Positions 1 through 10,777 of a DNA stretch of 64,000 bases are shown piece after piece. The translations under genes were made by a program, and so were the position numbers. Positions within the stretch are counted from its first letter, which is position 1; each line of letters begins with the position of its first letter. The notes beneath the pieces were generated by a model. That model did no database searches, was not told the origin of the DNA, and saw only the letters and a list, made by a program, of their open reading frames with translations. This stretch comes from Cladocopium goreaui (Eukaryota > Sar > Dinophyceae > Suessiales > Symbiodiniaceae): the NCBI GenBank assembly GCA_947184155.2, contig CAMXCT020000891.1, forward strand, positions 472,501-536,500. The letters run 5' to 3'.

Positions 1-600
1 AGATGGTTTCACAATTTTCTTTGTAGTGGGTCTGGCAATGTCACCAGCACTTTTGACAGCCTTCTTGGTCCATGGTTTTTCAGTCCAATCAGCAAGTGCA
101 AAAGTATTCATAGGCACACATTGCATCTGAAGTTCATCTTCTAATCCAATGTGAATAGAAATCTTCTTGTGAAATCTGACACTCTTGGATGATCGAGTTG
201 TTCGTTCTGAGTGTTTCCGGAAGCAACTATTGGGCAGTACGCAACCTTCAGAGCGATTCTTGCAATGATCTCTATTTTGTTTCCCTTGAACTATTGAGTC
301 ACCATCATCAAACCAGCCTATACCGGTATGAGCTTCGACTTGGTCACACAAAACATTCCATCCTAGTTTCCAAGCCGACATGACTGCAGCAAAGGGACTG
401 AGATAATTGTATTCAGATTGAATGGAGTGTTGCCAATGGAGGAATTGATGGGTATCAAAACTGGTAAGCTGCGATTGGCTTGCTGCACACATCGTTGGCA
501 TCGATGTATAGGCCTCAACCAATTCAGCTTGGAAATCGGCGCCATGCAAGCTATGGCTACGCACTAGCTCTGCACCGCCCTCACTCAGGATTTGCTGAGG
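1..600 (-). CDS. Retroelement polyprotein, downstream frame, partial
   Basis: The complement is open without a stop from about base 600 to the window edge, so the protein runs off the left side. It continues the zinc-finger reading frame at 585-2009 after a shift equal to -1. Visible text includes LVRSHSLHGADFQAELVEAY near its start and SVRFHKKISIHIGLEDELQM further on. The second stretch, a basic lead then a short beta-like hydrophobic run, resembles the linker seen between gag-like and enzymatic parts of dinoflagellate non-LTR polyproteins as I remember them. No reverse transcriptase or endonuclease motif lies in the window; those would be to the left. No start codon is needed if frameshifting or a simple indel explains the join. 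Confidence 0.55.
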
Positions 601-2009
601 TCCGCAGCTTCCCCAATACCACCAGGACCACCAAATGGTTGCATAGATCGAGATCGAGGGCGCTTTTTGTCGCGCTCTTCGTCTTCCATCGTGAGGTCTT
701 CCACTTCCTGGTCTTGATCGGGAATCTCCATCTTCAACGCCGCAGCACAGTTCTGAAGGACTGTTTGTAACTGTCCTTGGAGTTTCAACTCCTCGCTGTC
801 CGCTTCTGGATTCCCTTCCTCTTGTTCTGCTGTTACCGCAGTCAGAGGTGGCATGGCAGCTAATGTTGCCTGCGACGCCTTGGATGACAGGGTCTGTATG
901 GCTGATCTGGCTGACTCGATGTCTGATCTGGCCTTGGCTGCCACATCTTGGAATTTTGCCTGCTGTTTTTGGAACTCTTGCAGTTGTGATTGCCATGTGG
1001 TCACTGCTTCTGTAATATGCTTGATCCATCGATTGCGATGGGCCTTCTTGGCTTCCAGCGTCTCTGTAAGTGTTTTCTGCGCTTTGCCTAGCGCTGTTGT
1101 GGCTGAATGAATGTTCTTCGTAACAAACTTGTTGCTGTCTGATTCCAGCTTTTCTATGTCTCGATCCATCTTCTCGATGAGATCTTTGGTTTCGGCTGGT
1201 GCAGCGTTGACATCTGGATATGCAATTCTGAGTGCAGCTACACATTTTTTTTTCTGTGCCAATTGTTCGGCCGTACTGGGATTGGAAGCCATGGCAACCG
1301 AGGGCATCAGGGCCTGTGGCGCCCCCTCCGTAGTTGGCCATGGTGGCATGCTGGTTGCCAGTGGGGCAAATGGTGAATTGCTGTAACTTGTACCTCCAAT
1401 CCCATCGTCCCCTCCTGTATTGTAGGCTGCATCTTTGCGCTTGCCTTTGTTTGCATGTTTCCCAGCACCTTTCCCTTTGCGTCCTCGTGGACTTTGTGAT
1501 CCTCTCATTGAACGAGAGCTGTGTGAGCGGCTCTGCACACGTCTTTGCGTTGCTTGCCAATTCCACGATCGGTCTTCTGCATCCCAGTCTTCCCAGGCGT
1601 AGTGCTGCTCTTGCGGCGGCCATGCATCTCGATACATCGATGCCTGATGCGCCTTGGGTTCTGTACTGTGACGTAATCCTGTCGACCAATGTGCACTGCA
1701 GATAGCACACTTCTCTGCTATCTTTTTGTTGATGCGCTGACACTTTGTGCAGCGCCACGGATAGAGCTCTTGCTCCATGATTCTGCCCTGCTTCTTGATT
1801 TCTGTCCGTATCCTTCTCAAAAAAGTGGGATCCTTTGAGTGATGACTTGCAAGCTTCCTGTAGAGGCGCTGAAGTGCCCCTTTCCCAAGAACCAAAACCC
1901 TCTTGCAATGCAAATGCCACGTATGCCTGGCAAGTGCTCTTTGCCGGCGGAACCTCCGCCTCTGGGTAGAACTCAGGGATGGAATTTTGCACAAAGTCGA
2001 AGCCCACAA
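585..2009 (-). CDS. Retroelement ORF1/gag-like protein with RanBP2-type zinc finger
   Basis: This 474-codon frame is the longest non-repetitive one in the window. Residues 85-104 fit the RanBP2-type zinc finger: W85, C87, C90, N94, C101 and C104 have the family spacing W-x-C-x2-C-x3-N-x6-C-x2-C. Next come a Ser/Arg/Lys/Gly-rich basic stretch (about 150-190), a Pro/Ala-rich linker, a charged probable coiled coil (about 280-390) and an acidic tail. Nucleic-acid binding is inferred from these parts. The first 77 residues look like translated leader, so Met78 (base 1778) is a more likely start. The frame ends in TGA at 585-587, while the next frame is open from there to the window edge. It could instead be a cellular RNA-binding protein, but the linked downstream frame argues for a mobile element. 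Confidence 0.6.
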   Translation of the reverse strand: MWASTLCKIPSLSSTQRRRFRRQRALARHTWHLHCKRVLVLGKGALQRLYRKLASHHSKDPTFLRRIRTEIKKQGRIMEQELYPWRCTKCQRINKKIAEKCAICSAHWSTGLRHSTEPKAHQASMYRDAWPPQEQHYAWEDWDAEDRSWNWQATQRRVQSRSHSSRSMRGSQSPRGRKGKGAGKHANKGKRKDAAYNTGGDDGIGGTSYSNSPFAPLATSMPPWPTTEGAPQALMPSVAMASNPSTAEQLAQKKKCVAALRIAYPDVNAAPAETKDLIEKMDRDIEKLESDSNKFVTKNIHSATTALGKAQKTLTETLEAKKAHRNRWIKHITEAVTTWQSQLQEFQKQQAKFQDVAAKARSDIESARSAIQTLSSKASQATLAAMPPLTAVTAEQEEGNPEADSEELKLQGQLQTVLQNCAAALKMEIPDQDQEVEDLTMEDEERDKKRPRSRSMQPFGGPGGIGEAADLSKS

Positions 2010-3120
2010 TCAAGATGAGGAATAAAAGCAAAAATGAACACATAAATTGTGAAATGTAAGCAATCAACGACACCAGGGATTTACCAGTTCAGTGTCGAAA
2101 AATCCAGAAAAGGCTCAGGTGTATGCCCACCTGCAGAAGCGTCCAAATTAAACCACGCGATCAAGCCAATCCAGGAAAATCAACCAGTTGTATGATCAGG
2201 TGGTAGAGAAATGGAGAAGGCGAATTGTTCAAAAATGTAAATTATCAAATACACCAGCGCTTGGCAGTTCAGTGTAAATTGTAGAGCTCAAATATTGAAG
2301 CGACGGCAGCAATGTCAATCAAGAGAGGGGAGGACCAAGTCAGACTCCCCCAGTTAAAGCAATGCCAGGCCGAAGCAATAAGATAGGGTTTTGCCACACT
2401 GGGATAACCCTAAACCCAAGGTCCAATGTAGACCCGCGGGCCACCTCTAGGTGTAGCCCACTTAGGTTATGGCCAAGCAACCCCAAGAGGATGGAACGGC
2501 GAGGGGGCGTTTTGAACCAAAACCTTTTACCAATACTGTATCATAAATAAAAATATACATGTGGCCATGTGGCACCCGAAAAGATAGAAACGCGTAGATG
2601 AGTAGAAACCTACCAAAATTCTTTATTACTATACCTGTATCTTCCAAAGGGCCTGAATTTCAGCCTGACCTCAAATATCAGCCTGCAGCGGAAACTGAAA
2701 ACTCAGGCGGAAAGTGTTTTTATCCATATTTTGAGGTATTCTGATAAGATCCTGGTGGACGATCCAGGTGAAAAGAAATGCTCTGTGGGTGATGTTCGCT
2801 GTTTTTTTTATGCTGGTGTTTAATTTTTATATTTTTTTCGGGCGGAAACACCCACGAAACGGGCGAAAACAGCCACGAACGAGGCGAAAACACCCGAAAT
2901 GAGATTTTCATGTAAAACAGTAAACTTCTTTAACGCTGTTATCAACAATATATCAACAATATATAGTGTGAGCGCGCATCTTAACCAAAATCATCAAAAT
3001 CACTAAAAACACAATCGGGCAGAAAAAACCACCCCAGGCGAAAAAAATCCATTCGGGCTAAAAATTCAGCCTGAACAGCTTCGGGCTGAAAAAGCGGCCT
3101 GCGGAAGGCCTAGGTATAAA
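2010..3120. other. Retroelement leader and degenerate repeat region
   Basis: No gene seen. 2010-2560 probably holds the 5' region of the minus-strand retroelement. 2640-3110 has repeated TCAGCCTGA/CGGGCTGAA words at both ends, and three degenerate copies of a roughly 20-base GGGCGAAAAC...CACCC motif at 2840-2900, so it may be a small mobile element. Confidence 0.35.
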
Positions 3121-3564
3121 TAGTGTTTTTCGTTCTTGTTCAGTCCATAAATCCCATAAAATCCCATTCATGCAGGCGATGCTTTTTCTCATTTACCCAG
3201 ATCCTACGGGCCGCGGTCCAACTATTAAACTTCACGACAGCAGAATGCACAACTAATAAAAAGGATGCTGAGTCACACAGATTCTTGGTGTTGCAAGCTC
3301 TATACCTCCATGTTTGATGGCTCAATCACCATTTATAACCAAAGAAATTGCAAGAGACGCACTTGAAAACCAGGCGCATTTAGCCCCTATGCCACGACGT
3401 ACGAGCAGGAACTTTTTAGTGCTTTGGACTCTTATTCTCTCATTTTCTTAGTTGGCTCCCCAATTCTTTACAGATCTTTACAGTAAAAGCACCATTTCCC
3501 AATTCAAAAAGCGCACACACACATGAATCCCCAAGATGTTCCATCGTTTTTTTCCTAATATTTC

Positions 3565-3774
3565 ATGGTAAATGCCGCAAATGCCCAGCCTTATCATAGG
3601 GTTTTCCCCATGGTTTTCTGCCCTTGCTCGGAAACTCATGGTGAGGCCTTGGCCATTTCGGGGGCTCTGAAGTTCACCGTGGAGGTTCCCGAGTTGCGGG
3701 AACAGCGCGACAGGTTGCCGCGGCAGTTGAGGAGTAAAGAGTTGGGGGAACCCAGCCAGGGTCCTGGTTGGTGA
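3565..3774 (+). CDS. Unrecognised exon-like frame
   Basis: A 69-codon frame whose GC-rich second half (about 3630-3770) is the credible part. It reads EALAISGALKFTVEVPELRE followed by a basic, Gln/Leu-rich tail and ends in TGA. It resembles the other small GC islands here, but flanking splice sites are not clear. The opposite strand is also partly open. I do not recognise the protein. Confidence 0.3.
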   Translation: MVNAANAQPYHRVFPMVFCPCSETHGEALAISGALKFTVEVPELREQRDRLPRQLRSKELGEPSQGPGW

Positions 3775-3883
3775 TTGGTGGTTGTGCGATAATCACATTA
3801 GTAAACCCATGGTAAATCACCATTTTTAATATTTTTCATCGGTAAATCCACAATTTTTATGGCCATTTTCAATAGCTATGTTG

Positions 3884-3992
3884 CTGGTGACTGGAACCAT
3901 GAATGGATTATGACTTTCCATTCAGTTGGGAATTTCATCATCACTGACGAATGTCCATGATTTTTCAGAGGGGTAGGTATACCACCAACCAG
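3884..3992. mobile_element. MITE, CTGGTTGGTGGTTT family
   Basis: Short foldback with a diverged left end and right end ACCACCAACCAG. It carries the family signatures GAACATGAATGGATTATGAC and TTTTTCAGAGGGGTAGGTAT. Sister copies lie at 9160, 10369, 12256, 58867 and 63673. Confidence 0.6.
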
Positions 3993-4129
3993 GGGTGGAT
4001 GGGATGATTTGTTGGCGGAACATGGTGAGAAACAACGAGAGAAAATGACAGAACATGACTGGTGATGTCCAATGGGATATATTGTTTTAATTGGTGGGTG
4101 ATAAACCATAGATTGAATATATAGATTTG

Positions 4130-4330
4130 ACTAATGAAAATCTGATTGAACCATCATTATCAATGATTATCTTTATAATAGCTATTGTACATGGTTCAAT
4201 TAGTCATAAAGTTTACAAGCGGATTAAAAATGCAAATGACTACTTGAACCATTATTAACCATTATATACTTTTATTAACCATTATTAAGAATTATTAACC
4301 ATTATTATCTTAGATTGTTGATTATGGCAG
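4130..4330. repeat. AT-rich degenerate repeat
   Basis: Repeated ATTATTAACC words and a partial palindrome around GATTGAACCAT / ATGGTTCAATTAG. Nothing coding seen. Confidence 0.4.
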
Positions 4331-4545
4331 ATGACTAGTGGTTAATAGTGGTTCAAGACAAGTATTATGCTCAAGCTTTAACTATGGCTAATTAGAACTG
4401 ACTGGGTATCCAGTGGTCAGGAGGGAGCTGCTGTAGCTAGGAGTATCCATATTCCCTGTATAAATAACAGCATGTAGCTGGGTAGCTGGGTAGCCAGTTG
4501 GAGCAAAGAATGTCGCAACAGCTGGAGAGTTGGCTGTAGCAGATA

Positions 4546-4688
4546 TCAAGGTGGTGCCCCCCAAACGTTATGTTTATTGGTTTATAAATCCCATGAAAAC
4601 TAGTTCGATATATCACCAACAAAAACCAACAAGTGAAATTGGAGTTATGTTCACCAACTGAACGCTATCGAACGAGGGCACCACCTTG
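4546..4688. mobile_element. MITE, GGTGGTGCC family
   Basis: Ends are inverted copies CAAGGTGGTGCC and GGCACCACCTTG. The interior shares TTTATTGGTTTATAAA and TTGGAGTTATGT with the copy at 51741-51875. Confidence 0.6.
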
Positions 4689-5157
4689 TAGGGATTGGAA
4701 GACCTTTGTTCCATCCAAGGGCCCAGGGATGCCCCAACGGAATGCGAATGGGTGGAGGGCTTGAAAAAACCATCGTTTTGTCAGTGATTTCGCCAACTAA
4801 AAGCACTACAAGTTGTGGGATGATGGCAACTGGGGTGTGATTTTCCTGGGAGTTATGGAGTTGGGGGACTATCTGTAATGAAAACCACGTCACGTCACGT
4901 CGCATCACGAAATAGATGGTGGTCCCGAAACATCCACCCTTGAGAGAACTTGGTTTCTCCATTTAATATAAATGGGCTAACGCCCAGGTGCCGCCGCCCC
5001 CCTTTTTGAGGCTTCGGAATCGCAGATGACTGAGAAAATGTAAGGGTCATAACTTAAAACAGTATTTGGATATCTAACTATAGACTATAGTGTTATGAGA
5101 ATATTGCAGCTACAGGGCTTGTATGACAAAATATTTTTTAACCATTTGCTGCACCAT

Positions 5158-5325
5158 TCTTGCAACCATTCTATTTACTATGCTGGAAGCACCCCTGTTC
5201 TTGTAACCGTTCTGTTTCCTATTCTGGAAGCATCTCTGTTCTCTTAAACATTCTGTTTCCTGTTCTGGAAACACCTCTGTTCTTTTAACCATTCTACTTC
5301 CTATTCTGGAAGCACCTCTCTTCTA
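5158..5325. repeat. Tandem repeat, 41-42 bp unit
   Basis: About four copies with the core TTCCTATTCTGGAAGCACCT; the shared CTGGAA word recurs at 41-42 base steps. Confidence 0.75.
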
Positions 5326-5539
5326 ATCGTTTGATGAATTTTTCTCAAGCCACCAGTCTTCCTGTAGCCATGCCACCTGCTATCCTGGAATCATATTTTT
5401 GATGGTCATCCTATCTGCGACCCTGAGGCCCTGAGGTAAACAAGTTTTCAAACTATCCCAGTCCCATGTCTTAGAAACACTCTGCTGTAGTCAGTCATTC
5501 CTTCTGTCAACGCTCAATAGAATGGGCGGCCAGAAAAAG

Positions 5540-7745
5540 ACACCGCAAAAATGCAATATTCGACCTGGCAAAGCGCTGGCAAAGGGCTAAAGCTGCACGG
5601 AGGGTTTTGGGGCCCTGGGGGGAACGTGCTTCGCGCAGGTTTTGAAACCCTCTAAATGCAGTATTTCGACTTGGCAAGGCAAGGGCAAAGGGCGATGGCA
5701 AAGCGCTGGCAAGGGGCTAAAGCTGCACGGAAGGGTTTGGGGCCCTGGTGGAACGTGCTTCGCGCAGGCTTTGAAACCCTCTCTAAATGCAGAATTTCGA
5801 CCTGGCAAGGCAATGGCAAAGGGTGAAAGGTGCACAGGAGGGTTTCCTGTCCTAGTGAAACGTGCCTCCTTTAGGGGTGGAAACCGTCTAAATGCAATAT
5901 TCGACCTGGCAAAGCGCTGGCAAAGGGCTAAAGCTGCACAGAGGGTTTTAGGGCCCTGGGGGGAACGTGCTTCGCGCAGGTTTTGAAACCCTCTAAATGC
6001 AGAATTTCGACCTGGCAAAGGGCGATGGCAAAGCGCTGCGGAAGCGTTTGGGGCCCTGGTGGAACGTGCTTCGCGCAGGTTTTGAAATCCTCTAAATGCA
6101 CAATTTCGACTTGGCAAGGCAGGGGCAAAGGGCGAAAGGTGCACAGGAGGGTTTCGTGTCCTAGTGAACGTGCCTGGCGCAGGTGTGGAAACCCATCTAA
6201 ATGCAATATTCGACCTGGCAAAGCGCTGGCAAAGGGCTAAAGCTACACGGCGGGTTTTGGGGCCCTGGTGGAACGTGCTTCGCGCAGGTTTTGAAACCCT
6301 CAGAGTTTCGGGCCCTGGTGGAACGTGCTTCGCGCAGGTTTTGAAACCCTCTTAAATGCAGAATCCCGACCTGGCAAGGCAGGGGCAAAGGGCGAAAGGT
6401 GCACAGGAGGGTTTCGTGTCCTAGTGAAACGTGCCTGGCGCAGGCGTGGAAACCCGTCTAAATGCAATATTCGACCTGGCAAAGCGCTGGCAAAGGGCTA
6501 AAGCTGCACGGAGGGTTTTAGGGCCCTGGTGGAACGTGCTTCGCGCAGGTTTTGAAACCCTCTAAATGCAGTATTGCGACTTGGCAAGGCAAGGGCAAAG
6601 GGCGAAAAACAAAAATATTCGACCTGGTAAAGCGCTGGCAAGGAGCTGCCCGGAAGGGTTTCGGGCCCTGGTGGAACGTGCTTCGCGCAGGTTTTGAAAC
6701 CCTCTAAATGCAGAATTTCGACCTGGCAAGGCAGGGGCAAAGGGCGAAAGGTGCACAGGAGGGTTGCGTGTCCTAGTGAAATTTGCCTCGTCTAAATGCA
6801 ATATTCGACCTGGCAAAGCGCTGGCAAAGGGCTAACGCTGCACGGAGGGTTTTGGGGCCCTGGTGGAACGTGCTTCGCGCAAGTTTTGAAACCCTCTAAA
6901 TGCAGTATTTCGACCTGGCAAGGCAAGGGCAAAGGGCAAAGCGCTGGCAAGGGGCTGAAGCTGCCCGGAAGGGTTTGGGGCCCTGGTGGAACGTGCTTCG
7001 CGCAGGTTTTGAAACCCTCTCTAAATGCAGAATTTCGACCTGGCAAGGCAGGGGCAAAGGGCGAAAGGTGCACAGGAGGGTTGCGTGTCCTAGTGAAATT
7101 TGCCTCGTCTAAATGCAATATTCGATCTGGCAAAGCGCTGGCAAAGGGCTAAAGCTGCACGGAGGGTTTTGGGGCCCTGGGGGGAACGTGCTTCGCGCAG
7201 GTTTTGAAACCCTCTAAATGCAGAATTTCGACCTGGCAAGGCAAGGGCAAAGGGCGATGGCAAAGCGCTGGCAAGGGGCTAAAGCTGCACGGAGGGTTTT
7301 TGGGCCCTGGTGGAACGTGCTTCGCGCAGGTTTTGAAACCCTCTATAAATGCAGAATTTCGACCTGGCAAGGCAAGGGCAAAGGGCGAAAGGTGCACAGG
7401 AGGGTTTCGTGTCCTAGTGAAACGTGCCTGGCACAGGTGTGGAAACCCGTCTAAATGCAATATTCGACCTGGCAAAGCGCTGGCAAAGGGCTAAAGCTAC
7501 ACGGAGGGTTTGTTTTGGGGCCCTGGTGGAACGTGCTTTGCGCAGGTTTTGAAACCATCTCAATGCAGAATTTCGACCTGGCAAGGCAAAGGCAAAGGGC
7601 GAAAAACAAAAATATTCGACCTGGTAAAGCGCTGGCAAGGAGCTGCACGGAAGGGTTTCGGGCCCTGGTGGAACGTGCTTCGCGCAGGTTTTGAAACCTT
7701 CTAAATGCAATATTTCGACCTGGCAAGGCGCTGGCAATGGGCTGC
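5540..7745. repeat. Satellite array with about 310 bp three-monomer unit
   Basis: About 20 monomers start with TCTAAATGCA, spaced mostly 100-110 bases. Three types alternate. One has CAATATTCGACCTGGCAAAG, one AGTATTTCGACTTGG, and one AGAATTTCGACC with GGTGCACAGGAGGGTTTCGTG. The first type recurs at about 5549, 5888, 6194, 6455, 6791, 7107 and 7450, so the higher-order unit is about 260-340 bases. Apparent reading frames of up to 185 codons on both strands come from the repeat lacking stops and are not called as genes. Confidence 0.9.
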
Positions 7746-7795
7746 AGAGGGGTGCTTCGCGCTGCGCGGGATGGTTTCGTGACAGACGTGGACAG

Positions 7796-7860
7796 GAGAA
7801 AGGGCATGAGGCGACAGACATAGCCAGGAAGATGGCCTTGGCTGATGCTGCACCCCTGCG
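7796..7860 (+). CDS. Exon candidate, unrecognised
   Basis: The only open plus frame reads EKGHEATDIARKMALADAAP. It lies between acceptor GTGGACAG and donor CTGCG/GTGATC at 7861. It starts in phase 0 and leaves two bases. It abuts the satellite and may be the upstream exon of the 8.6-10.8 kb gene, but its phase does not fit the next exon directly. Either an exon is missed or a different donor is used. Confidence 0.4.
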
Positions 7861-8329
7861 GTGATCCCAGGCGCCGCCCCGCCTACGCCAAGGCTAGGCA
7901 GGGGGCGGCGGATTAAGGCACGGCTTTTTTGGATGAATCAAATTTGGTTGCCATCCAACTGGTTTTTTTGTTGCTCCAACAACCGATATTTCCCAGCCGT
8001 GGATGACCGGGGCGCAGATCCTGAGATGGCCACGCTATGGGCATTGGGATTCCTTGCCCAGTTGCCCATGTGCTTCCCAGTTGGTATTCGTGGCCCAAAA
8101 CCCTGCTATAACTCACTGAAAAACATCTTGTAAATTTGGAGAGACCCCCCAGTTCACGTGGTTTATGATCAGTTGAAAAAATCGAGATAATCCCAGAAAA
8201 CCCCCCCAGTTCACTTATATAGTTGATTATCTGGTGAGTTGATGATATTTGATTATCAGTTGATTATCAGTTGATACATTTTTTTTCATCACTTGATGAT
8301 CAGTGGTTTATGATGTTTATGATGTTTAC

Positions 8330-8600
8330 CCTCTGGTAAACATTTACATGACTATGGAAAGATCCACCATTTTGTTCATGGGTAAATCAACGAACTTTCT
8401 ATGGCCATGCTCAACAAATATTGAAAATCCCCATCTTTAATAGTAAAATCAACCATCAATCACCATTTTCATAGAATTGGATGATGGGAAAATTTACAGG
8501 AAAGCCCAACCAATTTGATGGTAAAAACCATGATTTCCGGTTAAGATTTTCCCTTAAACCAATCCATTGACATTTTCAATAGCTATATCTGAAAAGTTGA
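8330..8600. mobile_element. Decayed TA-flanked MITE relics
   Basis: The left end ACCCTCTGGTAAAC and interior words such as CTATGGAAAGATCCACCAT match the CCCTCTGGT family. The right end is lost, and further arm fragments continue to about 8590. Confidence 0.45.
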
Positions 8601-8612
8601 CCAGGTCGGTAG

Positions 8613-8740
8613 TACCACCATTCTGAACTGCTGATGAACGGCATCCCCTGGCCATCGACCATCGACCGAGGTCAGGTGAAGATCCGGATCCAGAGATTTG
8701 GGCTCTGCAGCTGGGCCCAGGGGCAGGGGTGGCATTTGAG
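8613..8740 (+). CDS. Exon candidate A of the 8.6-10.8 kb gene
   Basis: Acceptor TCGGTAG precedes and donor GAG/GTGAGG follows. In phase 0 it is open and reads through MNGIPWPSTIDRGQVKIRIQ to a Trp/Gly-rich end. About three quarters of its codons end in G or C, better than the other open frame. It leaves two bases (AG). The internal ATG near 8634 could be a start if no earlier exon exists. No family recognised. Confidence 0.5.
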
Positions 8741-8776
8741 GTGAGGAACTGCTTTGGAAGATCACAGGTGGTTTAC

Positions 8777-8970
8777 CTTAATGGATTTACCGTAATGTTT
8801 GGATTTAATCATGGATTTAATTTACCTATGGATTTATCATTTTAATGGATTCACAATCATGGATTTTTCATGGATTTACTGTAATGTTGATGAAGATTTA
8901 ATGGATTTCCATGGATTTATCATGGATTTAATGGATTTAATCACAATCATGGATTTAATATGGATTTACC
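8777..8970. repeat. Degenerate tandem ATGGATTTA repeat
   Basis: At least a dozen copies of ATGGATTTA or close variants, spaced 9-25 bases. Non-coding. Confidence 0.7.
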
Positions 8971-9159
8971 TATGTTGATAAACCAACTAATTATCCATGG
9001 GATTTCTGGTTTGGAACATGAACGGATTATGATTTTCCATTCAGTTGGGAAGAATCATCGATATTGATATATTTTTCATTTCCATATTCCATATGACACT
9101 AATATTTGATAACATTGAATCATTGATAACCAAGTGACACATATGCCAGAATATTTACT

Positions 9160-9276
9160 GATTGGTGGTTTGGAACATGAATGGATTATGACTTTCCATT
9201 CACTTGGGAATGTCATTCATCATCCCAACTGACGAACTCCATCATTTTTCAGAGGGGTAGGTATACCACCAACCAG
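9160..9276. mobile_element. MITE, CTGGTTGGTGGTTT family
   Basis: Left end GATTGGTGGTTTGGAACATG, right end ATACCACCAACCAG. A half copy lies just upstream near 9005. Confidence 0.65.
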
Positions 9277-9536
9277 ATTTGTGTCATGGATCTAATGAAC
9301 ATGGATTTACAGCATGATTTTAATGTTTTTTCCTGAATATTGTCATGATTTATGATTCAGTGATGATTTAGTTAAGTTGCATATCACTTGGCTAACGTTT
9401 GGCTCTTTTAGGATGTGATATGATATTGCGAACTAGGCGTTTATAAAGCAACACACATAATTTGGGGCCTGATTTTAACGAGAATTGATAGGTCATGGAT
9501 AGGTCCACAATTCTCACGGAGTTGTTTCTCCTGCAG

Positions 9537-9573
9537 TCCTCCAATGGGACAAGCCACTTGCGAGGATGTTCTC
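9537..9573 (+). CDS. Exon candidate B of the 8.6-10.8 kb gene
   Basis: A 37-base exon after the strong acceptor TTTCTCCTGCAG, ending before GTGTAG. The first base completes the AG carried from exon A to give Ser, then PPMGQATCEDVL, ending in phase 0. Used in another phase, the donor could be ATG/GTGAAA at 9583. Confidence 0.4.
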
Positions 9574-9857
9574 GTGTAGCATGGTGAAATTCGCCACGAA
9601 AAAAACATGGGATCATTTTAGTATTCAAACCTGGCTTGAAACATCATGAAAGCCTCAAATTGTAGAGGAATTTCCTGTTCAACATATCGAATCATTTCTG
9701 GTTTGAATACTAGAGCATATCTCAGTTTTGTTGCTTATTTTTTTCGGGGATGGTCCATAATGCCAAAAGGCTAAACCGAAACCACCGCAAATTTGCAGCC
9801 CCAAAAAACATTGTGTCCCCTTAAATCCATCCCATCAATCATCATCAGTCCATATTA

Positions 9858-9945
9858 TAATATTATATATATATATATATTATATTATATAATATATATA
9901 TATATATATTATATTATATATATTATATATATATATTATGTGCAT
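9858..9945. repeat. TA microsatellite
   Basis: Nearly pure TA/ATT tract; a related tract lies at 10160-10240. Confidence 0.8.
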
Positions 9946-10043
9946 ATAATCCATTATAATCCATTGATGTTCGCTTTCATGTCCTGACGTCGAGGCACCA
10001 CACCACAACGCCCTGTCGCTTCACACATGGCACGCTCGCCCAG

Positions 10044-10095
10044 GTTGGCTTCACCCGAATGGCGCGGGTGCGCGTTTCCCAGGAGTGGTGCGACG
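10044..10095 (+). CDS. Exon candidate C of the 8.6-10.8 kb gene
   Basis: Acceptor CTCGCCCAG, donor GACG/GTGGGG. Phase 0 gives VGFTRMARVRVSQEWCD plus one leftover base, which fits exon B before and exon D after. GC-rich sequence begins earlier, at about 9985, so a longer exon from 9995 in another frame (APHHNALSLHTWHARPGWLH) is a real alternative. Confidence 0.4.
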
Positions 10096-10275
10096 GTGGG
10101 GGTTGAACTCCGGAGTGGATATCTATACATCTATATACTAGATTTATAGGGATTATGACTTATATAATATATATATATTATATATATATCCGATCCATTA
10201 TATATATATTATATTTATATTATATATATATCATATATCTATCCGATCCTTTTTTTTGAGTTGTTGCTTTGCAAG

Positions 10276-10330
10276 AAGCCACAAAGGCCGGTGAGGCAGC
10301 AACAAAACTCCAGAACTGCCTGGAATTCAG
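10276..10330 (+). CDS. Exon candidate D of the 8.6-10.8 kb gene
   Basis: Acceptor TTGCAAG, donor TTCAG/GTGTGG. The leftover G of exon C with AA makes Glu, followed by ATKAGEAATKLQNCLEF, a helix-like charged stretch. Two bases (AG) are left over. It supports the chain because the frame chosen by phase is also the one that looks most like protein. Confidence 0.45.
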
Positions 10331-10368
10331 GTGTGGAAAGGTTCCAACAAGTGATGAGGCATGATTAT

Positions 10369-10468
10369 CTGGTTGGTGGTTTCAAAGATTTTTTATGTTC
10401 CATAATGTATGGGATAATCCTTCCCATTGACTAATATTTTTCAAGATGGTTGTTGCACCACCAACCAG
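10369..10468. mobile_element. MITE, CTGGTTGGTGGTTT family
   Basis: Inverted ends CTGGTTGGTGGTTT / CACCACCAACCAG. It lies in the inferred intron between exons D and E. Confidence 0.75.
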
Positions 10469-10721
10469 TTATGGCTAATCACTTTCTTGGGGCATGGAAC
10501 ACATCCCAAAAAAAGTGATGATCCGTAATGAGAGCTTATCACTTGTTGGTGCCTTGAAAAACATGGGTATGGGTCAATACCTATAGATACATTATTAGTG
10601 GTGGGATGAACATCCATTTACCAGCTATTTTGATGTTCACCAGGGGTACAAGGTTTTGACCCATCCCCACATAAGTTTATTCTGAGGTCAGAATAAGCCC
10701 TTTTGTTTTTACAACAAACAG

Positions 10722-10777
10722 CGACGCCCCTGGCCAAGAAACCTGGACGTTCAGACGAAGCTATGAAAAATTGAGGG
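10722..10777 (+). CDS. Exon candidate E of the 8.6-10.8 kb gene
   Basis: Acceptor TTTTTACAACAAACAG, donor GAGGG/GTGTAG. With the AG from exon D, the first C makes Ser, then DAPGQETWTFRRSYEKLR, leaving one base. No downstream exon could be assigned with confidence. A possible last exon after the acceptor near 11340 would give only four more codons. Confidence 0.4.

Noticed and set aside
2398-2424. AACCCTAAACCC, telomere-like
   Set aside because: Fewer than two copies of the CCCTAAA unit; not a telomeric tract.
5158-7745. CRISPR-like spaced repeats
   Set aside because: Spacers are themselves repeats and the setting is eukaryotic.
5587-7821. Many overlapping frames of 60-185 codons on both strands
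   Set aside because: They lie entirely in the satellite array; every monomer repeats the same peptides and both strands are open.
10017-10110. tRNA-like GGTTGAACTCC arm
   Set aside because: No matching acceptor, D or anticodon arms.
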